Source: Borreliella burgdorferi B31 (GTDB taxonomy: Bacteria; Spirochaetota; Spirochaetia; Borreliales; Borreliaceae). Taken from it: a stretch of 43,864 nt of DNA. Each line of letters opens with the position of its first letter. The first letter of the stretch is position 1. Below the pieces are notes generated by a model that saw only the letters and a list, made by a program, of their open reading frames with translations, did no database searches and was not told where the DNA came from. Position numbers and translations under genes: made by a program. The DNA lies in assembly GCF_000008685.2 (NCBI RefSeq), contig NC_001318.1:18474-62337 (forward strand), in the 5' to 3' direction. Below are positions 1-10,018 of this stretch, piece after piece.

Positions 1-1521
<1,521 letters not shown>

Positions 1522-1577
1522 TTAATTAAATAAGCCTTTATCATAAATTAAATATTAAAATAATTCACAACTAATAT

Positions 1578-2610
1578 CTATATATTATTTAGAATTAACA
1601 TAGCATCACCATAAGAAAAAAATTTATAACCTTTATTTATAGCTTCTTCATAAAAACTAAACACAAAATCTTTGCCTGCAAATGAAGAAACGAGCATCAA
1701 AAGAGTAGATTGAGGTGTGTGAAAATTTGTAAAAAGCATGTCAACAAACTTAAAACAATAGTTCTTGCCAGGATAAATAAAAAGATTTGTACTTTGCTGA
1801 CCTGTTTTAAATTTCTTAAGGTTATTATCATAAGATGACTCTAAAGCCCTAAGCGTTGTGGTAACAATTGACAAAATTCTTTTACCAAGAAGTTTTGCAT
1901 TCTGCAATCTCACAGCCACAAAATCTTTTATTAAAAAAGTTTCAAAATGCATATTATGTTCTTCAACCTTTTTAGATCTTACAGGAAGAAAAGTCCCAAG
2001 CCCCCACATGAAGAGTGATAAAATCATATTCAATATTGTTATTTTCAAAGGCAGAAAACAAATCTCTGCTAAAATGTAACCCTGCAGTTGCAGAAGCTGT
2101 AGATCCAACATATTTAGAATAAATAGTTTGATATCGATCTTCATCTATCTTATCATAATCTCTTTTAATGTAAGAGGGCAAAGGCACAAAACAATGTTTT
2201 TCAAAATAATCTTCACCAACATTATTGTTAAATTTTAAAACAACCTCACTACTATTTTTTGACAAAATTTCATCCATTAATCCTTCGGGGAATTTGTAAA
2301 AATTGCCAATAATTTGCTTTTTTGACTTAGAAACTAACGCAGTGAATAAATTAGTGTCAATTCTATCCAAAATTAAAAATTCAACATTACTGCTCATCTC
2401 TGATTCTGCATATATTCTTGATTTTCTAGCTTTTGAGTTATTAAAAATATTACTATTTATATATTTTAAAATATTGTTTACAGAATTTTTATGGTAAATT
2501 TTTTGCAATTGAGGATCTAGCACGATTAACCTTGAAGATCCTCTTTTTTCACTTGGATATTGCTCTATTAAAGAATGGGATAAATTAAAATGAAACTCTT
2601 TGGTTTTCAT
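1578..2610 (-). pseudogene. queA: S-adenosylmethionine:tRNA ribosyltransferase-isomerase, broken by a one-base frameshift
   Basis: QueA moves the ribosyl group of SAM onto preQ1 in tRNA to form epoxyqueuosine. The N-terminal part reads [19 protein letters not shown] and continues through the family stretch SATAGLHF to FITLHVG. It then goes out of frame and stops near 1972. The expected continuation GLGTFLPVR and EEHNMH is found in the neighbouring frame and runs to a stop at 1578. Removing one base from the C5 run at 2001-2005 (G5 on the coding strand) joins the two halves into a 343-residue protein, the normal family length. I chose the ATG at 2610 because AGAGG sits nine bases before it, while the ATG at 2619 directly abuts that site. 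The start overlaps the end of ruvB. It could be a sequencing error, a recent mutation or a +1 slip site. Confidence 0.85.
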
Positions 2611-3628
2611 TAAGACCATCCTCTTTCATCTCTAAGTTTAAGTGAAGGTATGCAAACTCAGTAGCTTTACGACCTCTGTGAGTTCTACTGATAAATCCTT
2701 TCATAATTAAATAAGGCTCATAAAAGTCTTCAAGAGAATCTGCTGTTTCTCCTACAGAAATAGCTAAAGTATCAACACCTACAGGTCCTCCATTAAATTT
2801 CAATATTAAACTTCTTAAAATATTTCTATCTTGCTCATCAAGGCCTTCCCCATCAATTCTAAGCATTTCAAGCCCAATTGAAACAATATCACTTGTAATA
2901 ACCAAACTTCCAGTTACCTGAGCAATATCTCTTATTCGTCTTAAAAGTCTATTTGCTATACGAGGAGTCCCTCTTGAGCTTCTTGCAAGAAGAAAAGCAG
3001 CATCCTCTTCTATTTCAATATTTAAAATAAGAGAATTTCTCTTTATTATCTCAACAAGCTCTATTTCACTGTAAAGTTCAAATCTTGCAGTAATTCCAAA
3101 TCTCGCATAAAGTGGAGATGTTACTTTTCCTGGTTTAGTAGTAGCTCCAATCAATGTGAATTTTGGAAGTGGCATTCGAACAGTTCTTGCATTGGCTCCT
3201 TGCCCTATTACCCAATCCAGCTCATAATCTTCCATGGCAATGCAAAGCATTTCTTCTATTATTGGTCTGAGCCTATGTATTTCATCAATAAATAAAACAC
3301 TCTTCTCATCAAGACCTGTTAAAATTCCAATAATATCTTTTGGTTTGTCAAAAGCCGGAGCTGAAGTAATCTTAATAGAAGCATTCATCTCAAAGGCAAT
3401 AATACTTGCAAGAGTGGTTTTCCCAAGACCCGGTGGGCCACTTAAAAACACATGATCTAGAGCCTCATCTCTCTCTTTAGAAGCTCTTATGAAAATACTA
3501 AGGGTTTCTTTAACATTAACCTGACCTTTAAAATCTTCAAAAACTTTAGGCCTAAGCTCATTTTCACTCTTATCATATAAATAATTTTCATTAGAGCTTA
3601 AAAAGCTTATACTATTTTCGTCTTTCAT
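2585..3628 (-). CDS. ruvB: Holliday junction branch migration ATPase RuvB
   Basis: Hexameric AAA+ motor that drives branch migration of Holliday junctions with RuvA during recombination and repair. The 347-residue protein has Walker A GPPGLGKT (64-71), Walker B FIDEIH (113-118), sensor 1 GATT (161-164), an arginine finger in ARFG (about R176) and sensor 2 in GTPR (220-223). A C-terminal winged helix follows, with the HRGRKAT stretch. Length is normal for the family. It lies 44 bases downstream of ruvA and its end overlaps the queA start by 26 bases, so ruvA-ruvB-queA looks like one transcription unit. No RuvC gene is seen in this window. Confidence 0.97.
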   Translation of the reverse strand: MKDENSISFLSSNENYLYDKSENELRPKVFEDFKGQVNVKETLSIFIRASKERDEALDHVFLSGPPGLGKTTLASIIAFEMNASIKITSAPAFDKPKDIIGILTGLDEKSVLFIDEIHRLRPIIEEMLCIAMEDYELDWVIGQGANARTVRMPLPKFTLIGATTKPGKVTSPLYARFGITARFELYSEIELVEIIKRNSLILNIEIEEDAAFLLARSSRGTPRIANRLLRRIRDIAQVTGSLVITSDIVSIGLEMLRIDGEGLDEQDRNILRSLILKFNGGPVGVDTLAISVGETADSLEDFYEPYLIMKGFISRTHRGRKATEFAYLHLNLEMKEDGLNENQRVSF

Positions 3629-3672
3629 AAATATTCCTTAAAAACTATTTTATAACTATAAAAAACTAATAA

Positions 3673-4266
3673 TTAATTCGATATTCTTTTTAAAACCTCC
3701 TTAAATAAAAACTGCTCCTTTTCAGAATCTTTTAAATTTGCAAATTCAGCTAAATTGAAAGCCTCTCTAATCTTGCTATTAACAATTTTTCTATCAAATC
3801 CCATACTAACAATTGATTCTTCTAATTCTTTAAATCTAAAAAGACCAGTGGATTCAAGCTCGCTATTAATCAAAAGCTTACCTTGAAGATGTAAAAACAT
3901 TTTACCAGCCATTTTTTTGCCAATGCCTTTGATTTTAGAGACAAGTTCAATATCCTCTTTGTCAATAGCCTCCTTAAACTCATTATACCTTATATTGGAT
4001 AACACTCTTAAAGCGGCCCTTGGGCCTACTCCGCTTACTCCAATAAGCTCCTTAAAGATCTCTCTTTCATCTGAATTCAAAAATCCAAAAAGTTTTAATT
4101 CATTTTCTCTAGTATAAAGATAAGTAAATAACTCAACTTTGTCTGACAAATTAAAATTAGCAAGGCAAAATGCACTAACTAAAAGTTCAAATTCAAAAAC
4201 AGTAGTCATTAAAACTAAACTAGATTCTTTTTTTTCTATAACTTTACCATGAATCTTATTTATCAT
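3673..4266 (-). CDS. ruvA: Holliday junction DNA-binding protein RuvA
   Basis: Tetrameric protein that grips the four-way junction and loads RuvB. The protein is 197 residues, about family length. An N-terminal OB-fold domain (about 1-62) is followed by two helix-hairpin-helix motifs, around GVSGVG (76-81) and IKGIGKK (112-118), and a C-terminal RuvB-binding region. It is the first gene of the ruvA-ruvB-queA run and is divergent from the secreted propeller gene at 4346. No Shine-Dalgarno sequence precedes the ATG. An AT-only leader holds TATAAT at 4275-4280, eight bases upstream of the ATG, so the mRNA may start at or one or two bases before the start codon (inference). Confidence 0.96.
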   Translation of the reverse strand: MINKIHGKVIEKKESSLVLMTTVFEFELLVSAFCLANFNLSDKVELFTYLYTRENELKLFGFLNSDEREIFKELIGVSGVGPRAALRVLSNIRYNEFKEAIDKEDIELVSKIKGIGKKMAGKMFLHLQGKLLINSELESTGLFRFKELEESIVSMGFDRKIVNSKIREAFNLAEFANLKDSEKEQFLFKEVLKRISN

Positions 4267-4345
4267 ATAATTAAATTATAAATTATATTACACAGAAACA
4301 TTCAACAATTTAAAGCAAAAGCCTTAAGTAAAAAAAGGACACTAA

Positions 4346-5485
4346 ATGAAAAATCAATTTTTAAATAGCTATTTTCAATTAATTACAACTATTTTCTTAA
4401 TCTCATCTATAACTATTGCAGCAGAAGAAATAACAAGCACACTAAAAGTTCCTAATGGATTTAAAGTCGAAATTTTTTTAAACAATACAATTGAAAAACC
4501 TAGAGGAATCACAAGCGATCAAGATGGAAATATATTCATAGGATCTGGAAGCACTTTTGCATACTTTGTAACAAAAAACAGAAAAATTTATACCATAGCA
4601 AAAACCCTGCAAAAACCTATTGGTATTGATTATTGGGATAATAAACTCTACATATCTTCTGTCGATAAAATATATGTAGTTAAAAATGTAAAAGAAGAAA
4701 TTAATAAAAGCATAAAATCACATAAAGACTATACATGGAAAATGCAAATTTTTGCACTTTTGCCAAAAAATAATTCTCAAATGCACTCAGGACGTTACAT
4801 TAAAGTAGATTCTAAAAATAACAAATTAATAGTAAATATAGGATCCCAGCACAATGTTAAAATTCCCCCAAAAAAAGAAGCAGTAATCCTTAGTATTAAT
4901 TTAAAAACAAAAAAAGAAGAAATAGTAGCTTTTGGAGTGAGAAACTCAGTTGGGTTTGATTTTCACCCAATTAGCAATGAAATATATTTTAGCGACAATG
5001 GCCAAGACGGATTAGGAGACAACATTCCCCCAGATGAAATAAACGTAATAACCGAATATAAAGAACATTTTGGATTTCCCTATGTGTTTGGAAAAAATCA
5101 AAAAAATTACGGTTTTTATAACAAAGCACCCAAAAACACTAAGTTTATCCCATCTATTTACGAACTTCCCGCACATGTAGCTCCACTTGGAATACACTTT
5201 TACCGGGGAAATAACTTTCCAAAAGAATACATAAATAAATTATTCATAGCAGAACACGGCTCGTGGAACAGATCTTCTCCTGTTGGCTACAAAATAACAA
5301 CACTAGACATTGATTCTAAAACCAGAACAGCAAGAAATTACAAGACTTTTTTATATGGATTTTTAAAGCACGACAAATCTAAATTTGGACGCCCTGTTGA
5401 TATAATCACATATTATGACGGTTCAATTCTTTTTACAGATGACTTTGGAAATAAAATATACAGAGTTTACTACGAAAAGATTTAA
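4346..5485 (+). CDS. Secreted L-sorbosone/glucose dehydrogenase-like beta-propeller protein
   Basis: A 379-residue protein with an N-terminal signal peptide (hydrophobic core about residues 9-24, cleavage near IAA). The rest resembles the PQQ-dependent sorbosone dehydrogenase family, a six-bladed propeller. Recognisable stretches are KPRGITSDQDGNIFIG, the block around YFSDNGQDGLGDNIPPDEIN, and AEHGSWNRSSPVGYK. The predicted location is the periplasm or the cell surface. AAGGA precedes the ATG by about eight bases. It is transcribed away from ruvA and ends only six bases from the convergent yebC. Family members oxidise sugars with PQQ. Whether this one has bound cofactor or any enzyme activity cannot be told here, and a purely structural or binding role is possible. 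Recalled as BB0024. Confidence 0.75.
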   Translation: MKNQFLNSYFQLITTIFLISSITIAAEEITSTLKVPNGFKVEIFLNNTIEKPRGITSDQDGNIFIGSGSTFAYFVTKNRKIYTIAKTLQKPIGIDYWDNKLYISSVDKIYVVKNVKEEINKSIKSHKDYTWKMQIFALLPKNNSQMHSGRYIKVDSKNNKLIVNIGSQHNVKIPPKKEAVILSINLKTKKEEIVAFGVRNSVGFDFHPISNEIYFSDNGQDGLGDNIPPDEINVITEYKEHFGFPYVFGKNQKNYGFYNKAPKNTKFIPSIYELPAHVAPLGIHFYRGNNFPKEYINKLFIAEHGSWNRSSPVGYKITTLDIDSKTRTARNYKTFLYGFLKHDKSKFGRPVDIITYYDGSILFTDDFGNKIYRVYYEKI

Positions 5486-5491
5486 ATAAAA

Positions 5492-6223
5492 CTAACTTAA
5501 TTCTTCTGGGATCTCCAAATTATGAATTACTTCCTGAACATCATCAAAATCTTCAAGCTTTTCAACAAGAAGAATTATTTTTTCTGCTTGATCTTTGTTT
5601 AAAGAAATTTTATTTTCAGGAATTAAAGCTATCTCTGCCACCTCTTCTTTAAATTTGGTTTTCAAAAAAGATAAAACTTTGTCAAAATCATCAGGACTTG
5701 TTATAACCTCTGCCTCATTGTTTGAAACTAAAATATCTTCAGCACCAACTTCTAATGCAAATTCCATTATTTCATCTTCAAGATATTTTTCTAAATTGTA
5801 AACAATAAGACCCTTTCTGTAAAACATATATGAGACTGAACCTGGGGTACCAAGAGATCCTCCACCTTTTGCAAGAACACTTTTCACATCGCTAGAGGTT
5901 CTGTTTTTATTATCCGTTAAGCATTTAATCATTAGAGCCACTCCATAAGGAGCATAAGCCTCATAAGTTATTTCAAAATATTCAACCCCTTCATTACCAC
6001 CAATACCCTTTTTTATTGCCTTCTCAATATTATCTTTTGGCATATTGGCAACCTTAGCCTTATTAACAGCTACCCTTAGTCTCGGATTAGATTCAATATC
6101 CCCACCCCCTATTTTAGCTGCAATAGTTATTTCTCTTATTAGCTTTGTAAAAATTTTATTACGCTTTGCATCAAGAGCACCTTTTTTTCTCTTTATTGTT
6201 GACCATTTACTGTGACCAGACAT
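5492..6223 (-). CDS. yebC: YebC/TACO1 family protein
   Basis: Conserved 243-residue cytosolic protein of the YebC family. Its members have been described as transcriptional regulators and, more recently, as factors that help ribosomes through proline-rich stretches. The N-terminus MSGHSKWSTIKRKKGALDAK is the family signature, and GGNEGVEYFEITYEAYAPYG and KCLTDNKNRT are typical internal blocks. The ATG follows the folD stop codon directly. Its ribosome site GGAGG (6229-6233) lies inside the last codons of folD, so the two are translationally coupled. It converges with the propeller gene at 5485. Confidence 0.93.
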   Translation of the reverse strand: MSGHSKWSTIKRKKGALDAKRNKIFTKLIREITIAAKIGGGDIESNPRLRVAVNKAKVANMPKDNIEKAIKKGIGGNEGVEYFEITYEAYAPYGVALMIKCLTDNKNRTSSDVKSVLAKGGGSLGTPGSVSYMFYRKGLIVYNLEKYLEDEIMEFALEVGAEDILVSNNEAEVITSPDDFDKVLSFLKTKFKEEVAEIALIPENKISLNKDQAEKIILLVEKLEDFDDVQEVIHNLEIPEELS

Positions 6224-7129
6224 TTACACCTCCAACAATTTTTCCAACCGATTTAAAACGTCAAACATCCTATTATTAATCAAATGAGCTTTAATTGTAT
6301 TAAACATTAACATAAGAACCGTAACAGGACCTATCCCCCCCTTAACAGGAGTAATAAATTTAACGCACTCTTTAATATTGTCAAAATCTGTATCGCCTGA
6401 GAGAATTTTCCCGTTGTCAGTCTCAATTTCAGAAATGCCAATATCAATCACATAAGGCTTTCCGCACAACATGCTTTTATCTATTAATCTAGGCTTACCA
6501 ACAGCAGAAATAACAATATCTGCCTGTCTTAAATAAACATCTAAATAAATGCTCTTGCTGTGACAAACAATAACAGTTGCATCGTAAGGTTTTGATGAAA
6601 GCAATATTGAAATAGGCCTTCCTACAAGAGGACTTCTACCAACCACAACAACCGTTTTTCCCAATGTTTTTATCCCTTCATCTCGCAAGATCTTTAATAC
6701 AGCAAGAGCTGTACAAGGAATAAACCCTTTTTTATCGCCCAAAATCATTTTTCCCAAATTAACAAAAGATAAGCCATCAACATCTTTTGAATAAACTATG
6801 CTATTTAAAATAGAATTTAAATCCATACCTTTCAAAAGGGGTAATTGCACAATAATTCCATCTGTACTTAAATTTTTATTTTCTCTATCAATTACTTCTA
6901 AAATATCGCTTTGAACAGAGTTTGCAGAAAATTTAATTACTTCAACATTCAAGCCAATCTCTTTTGCAACTCGACTCTTAATTGAAACATAAAGATTGCT
7001 TGCAGGCTCATCATTTGCTAAAACAACTTTTAATGCAATTTTATCTCTCAAGTTATGCTGTTTTAAGAATTCTTTGAGCATTAAATAATACTTATTCGCA
7101 AAATCTTTCCCATTAAACACAATACTCAA
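6224..7129 (-). CDS. folD: Bifunctional methylenetetrahydrofolate dehydrogenase/cyclohydrolase
   Basis: Interconverts 5,10-methylene-THF and 10-formyl-THF, supplying formyl groups for initiator tRNA; fmt lies at 40628-41566 in this window. The catalytic stretch NLYVSIKSRVAKEIG carries the family's Tyr and Lys. The substrate motif GIIVQLPLL, the NADP-binding VVVVGRSPLVGRP and the C-terminal TPVKGGIGPVTVLML are all intact. I place the start at the TTG at 7129 (MSIVFNGKDFA, 301 residues). AAGGGG lies six bases upstream of it, and family proteins begin close to this point. A longer reading from the TTG at 7150 has no ribosome site. The gene is coupled to yebC by direct abutment. Confidence 0.95.
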   Translation of the reverse strand: MSIVFNGKDFANKYYLMLKEFLKQHNLRDKIALKVVLANDEPASNLYVSIKSRVAKEIGLNVEVIKFSANSVQSDILEVIDRENKNLSTDGIIVQLPLLKGMDLNSILNSIVYSKDVDGLSFVNLGKMILGDKKGFIPCTALAVLKILRDEGIKTLGKTVVVVGRSPLVGRPISILLSSKPYDATVIVCHSKSIYLDVYLRQADIVISAVGKPRLIDKSMLCGKPYVIDIGISEIETDNGKILSGDTDFDNIKECVKFITPVKGGIGPVTVLMLMFNTIKAHLINNRMFDVLNRLEKLLEV

Positions 7130-7215
7130 AATATACCCCTTAAACCCCAATAAGATTACCTTAATATTATACTTAGATTGTCAATATAAGGAAAGTCAAA
7201 CGACCAAATTTCAAA

Positions 7216-7244
7216 TTGTAATTAAATTTATTTTAAACTATAAT
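7216..7244 (+). promoter_or_regulatory. Predicted sigma-70 promoter for the BB0027-BB0028 pair
   Basis: TTGTAA at 7216-7221 and TATAAT at 7239-7244 are separated by exactly 17 bases. The predicted start is near 7251, about 29 bases before the ATG at 7280, and a GGAG ribosome site lies in between. This is a sequence match only. Confidence 0.65.
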
Positions 7245-7279
7245 AAACAAGGATAATAATTTTAAAAGAATGGAGAATA

Positions 7280-7918
7280 ATGAGAAAGTATATTTTTATA
7301 ATACTAATTGCAGTCTTGCTAATTGGTGTAAACATAAAAAAAATTGCGGCCGCAGCCAATATTGATAGGCATACAAACTCCACTTTAGGAATAGATTTAA
7401 GTGTAGGAATCCCTATTTTTTACAACGACTTATCAAAAGCTTATCCTACCAATTTATATCCAGGAGGTATTGGGGCAATAAAATACCAGTACCATATTTT
7501 AAACAATTTAGCAATTGGACTTGAACTAAGGTATATGTTTAACTTTGATATTAACCATTCTTTTAATATATTAAATCCAGATTCAAGTGTAGGTAAAATT
7601 TTTTATAGCGTGCCTATTACATTTTCAATAAATTATATATTTGATATAGGAGAATTATTTCAAATTCCAGTCTTCACAAATATAGGGTTTTCTCTTAATA
7701 CATATGGAGATAGAAACAACAATATTACAAATTTAAGAACTTTTGATGCACTCCCTACAATCTCTTTTGGATCTGGAATTTTATGGAACTTTAACTATAA
7801 ATGGGCTTTTGGAGCAACAGCATCTTGGTGGATGATGTTTGAATTTGGAAATTCTGCTAAAATGGCACATTTTGCACTTGTATCATTATCAGTTACAGTG
7901 AATGTAAATAAATTGTAG
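7280..7918 (+). CDS. Predicted small outer-membrane beta-barrel protein
   Basis: A 212-residue exported protein. Residues 1-25 form a signal peptide (charged MRK, a long Ile/Leu/Val core, an Ala-rich end). The rest has many alternating hydrophobic/polar strands with aromatic residues, such as LGIDLSVGIPIFYND, LAIGLELRYMFNFD and WAFGATASWWMMFEFG. There is no lipobox and no Cys. This pattern suits an eight-stranded OmpW/OmpX-like barrel, but I cannot assign a family. It has its own promoter and is followed eight bases later by the BAM-associated lipoprotein gene, which hints at an outer-membrane context. Recalled as BB0027. Confidence 0.7.
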   Translation: MRKYIFIILIAVLLIGVNIKKIAAAANIDRHTNSTLGIDLSVGIPIFYNDLSKAYPTNLYPGGIGAIKYQYHILNNLAIGLELRYMFNFDINHSFNILNPDSSVGKIFYSVPITFSINYIFDIGELFQIPVFTNIGFSLNTYGDRNNNITNLRTFDALPTISFGSGILWNFNYKWAFGATASWWMMFEFGNSAKMAHFALVSLSVTVNVNKL

Positions 7919-7925
7919 GATAAAA

Positions 7926-8975
7926 ATGAAACAAAAATACGAAAACTATTTTAAAAAAAGATTAATTTTAAACCTATTAATATTTTTACTACTAGCATGC
8001 TCAAGCGAATCCATATTTTCACAATTAGGAAATCTGCAAAAAATAAAACATGAATACAATATTTTGGGCAGTTCAAGTCCAAGAGGAATTTCTCTAGTAG
8101 GAGAAACTCTCTACATTGCAGCCATGCATTTATTTAAAAAAGAAAACGGCAAGATTGAAAAAATTGATTTGAGCAATTCTTATGAGTTTATAAACGACAT
8201 TGTAAATATATCTGGAAAAACCTATCTTTTAGCGCAAAACAAAGAAGAAGAATTAGAAGTTTGCGAGCTAAATGGAAAAGATTGGACATTAAAATTTAAA
8301 AAACCGCTAAAAGCATATAAATTCTTAAAATCCGTAGGAAGAGATGGCGTAAAAGAAGCATATATTTTAGCTATAGATAAAAATAATCGTGAGAAAATTT
8401 TTGATCTACAAGGATCTGACAAAACACCACCACAAGCTACTGAAAATGACAAATTTTATCAAATATCAAATGAAGAAAACTTAATTACAGGAAATTCACT
8501 CAAAATATGGCAAATGAATAACAATACATACACAAACATAGACTATCAACAGGCCAAAGAAATAATGCCTATCATTAAAACAAGCATTAGGGGCTCTTCT
8601 GAAGTTTTAGTAATGACTGGTGGTTACAATAATTTAGATACAAAATTTAAAGTTTACTCAAATACAAATAATTACACAACGCCAATATTTATTCAAGACG
8701 AAGTAGGCGAATTTAGCAGCTACTTTGCAAGAGAATTTAATGATGCGATATTAATCGGAAGTAATAATGGATTTGCAGAATTTACAAAAAATAAAGAAGG
8801 AATTTTTGCCCTACGGGCACCCTCAAAATCTGTAGAACCTGGAGCTTATAACGGATCTCAGCTAAGCAAAACAGGCCTTAATGATATTATTCCTGTATCA
8901 AACAACACGATTTACATATTAACTCAGGGCAAGGGTTTGTGGAAATTGGAAAACAGAAAATTAACTAAAGAATAA
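7926..8975 (+). CDS. BAM-associated outer-membrane lipoprotein (BB0028-like)
   Basis: A 349-residue lipoprotein. A long basic N-terminus and hydrophobic segment end in the lipobox LLAC, with Cys25 as the lipidation site. The mature part is rich in short strand-like repeats ([55 protein letters not shown]). That is consistent with a beta-propeller like BamB, although no propeller motif is sharp. From the literature as I recall it, B. burgdorferi BB0028 copurifies with BamA (BB0795) and BB0324 in the barrel-assembly machine; its identity here rests on position and length. It is cotranscribed with the barrel gene at 7280 and its last 15 bases overlap the convergent gene ending at 8961. Confidence 0.75.
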
Positions 8976-9392
8976 AGAATAAAAATTCGTTATAAATTTT
9001 TCATATCTAGATTTATTAAAATCTTCATCATAATATTTTTTAATCTTAATTTTCAAATTGAAATTAATCTTAGATCTAAAATATAAATAATTTATATTAT
9101 TTATATCAAAAATTCGACCTTCATCATTCATAACCTTAACCCCAAGATCTAAAAGAAGCTTGGCAAAAAAAATATCTCGAGTAATCACAAGGCTATATCT
9201 ATCTGCTAAATTCAAAATAAATGAATCAACATTGTCTACCACTTCCAAAGCAACATTTTCTGTTATTTCCAGACTGAAAAACTTATTAGAAACTACAATG
9301 AGTTTTGATTTATTGTGCAATATAAATTTTTGTAAAAATTTTATTATCTTAAAATTACAAGAATCAGCATCAACAAAAATTTTACTTAACAA
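8961..9392 (-). CDS. UPF0178 (YaiI/YqxD) family protein
   Basis: A 143-residue protein of the DUF188/UPF0178 family, small proteins with a PIN/NYN-like fold and no firmly established role. The acidic signature IFVDADSC (residues 5-12), the later VVSNKF stretch and [22 protein letters not shown] match the family layout (an early VDAD, a middle AN/SN, then VVTxD). The TTG start at 9392 lies inside the end of the upstream signal-peptidase-like gene, overlapping it by 11 bases. Its 3' end overlaps the convergent lipoprotein gene by 15 bases. Nuclease activity is conceivable from the fold but is not shown. Confidence 0.7.
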
Positions 9393-10017
9393 TCTTATAG
9401 TCCACTACCTTAAGAACCAAAAAAGAAACAATAGCATTTTTATTAATGGGTCCAAATATTCTAGAATCATTTAAAACGCTTAAATTGTCATTTAATAAAA
9501 AAAATTCATTTTTTTTCAAAGTAAAACATTTAATCACTTCGTCTGTATTAAAAAAATCATTCAACTTGTAATAGCTAACCAAATTGCCATTCAAATAAAA
9601 AAAATTTGTATCCTTTTTATTTACCAGGACATTCAAACCTCTAACATAAACAGAATCGCCCTGAACAGCTGCTATTCTTGATACTTTATAGCTTGCTCTT
9701 TTAAAAATTTTATTTAAAAAAAAGAAATCTTTTATTAAAGTTAACAAAAAATTATTACTTAACCTAAAATCCTCATAAAGAACAATATCATTCATTTTCA
9801 AAGGAATAAAAAAAGAAGTTATGTGTGTTGCTACAAAAAATAAACTGGCATTTTTTGTTATTGTTGGTAACATCTCATTACTTTTAATCATAAAAATTTG
9901 CAAAACAAACTTTGTGAAAAAAAAATTTAAAATTAAAAATGTTAAAAAATATTTAAAAAAAACTTTTCTTTGTCTTTTCCTTAAAAGCCTTTGTTCGAAA
10001 GTTAAATATGGGGCCAC
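9382..10017 (-). CDS. Signal peptidase I-like protein lacking the catalytic Ser/Lys dyad
   Basis: A 211-residue protein with one N-terminal membrane segment (about 23-43) and the order of blocks of signal peptidase I. The nucleophile block [10 protein letters not shown] (44-53) has Glu48 where the family has the catalytic Ser of SGSM. The general-base block [13 protein letters not shown] has Ser113 where the family has Lys before Arg. The C-terminal block [16 protein letters not shown] keeps the Asp/Arg fold residues but has Asn in place of the first Gly. The fold therefore seems kept while the dyad is gone. The GTG start at 10017 lies one base after the stop of the intact lepB, so the two are cotranscribed. 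It is usually annotated as lepB; I would call it a pseudoenzyme. Recalled as BB0030. Confidence 0.8.
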
Positions 10018-10018
10018 T

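Noticed and set aside
1578..2144. A separate 188-residue protein starting at 2144
   Set aside because: Only its second half is real: from GLGTFLPVR on it is the C-terminus of QueA in a shifted frame. The first 55 or so residues are out-of-frame queA sequence.
4267..4300. A full two-box promoter for ruvA
   Set aside because: TATAAT is clear but the best -35 candidate (TTGAAT) needs a 19-base spacer, so I mention only the -10 box and did not list a promoter.
7151..7200. A folD promoter from TTGACA and TATAAT in the same gap
   Set aside because: On the minus strand the two are only seven bases apart, so they cannot form one promoter.
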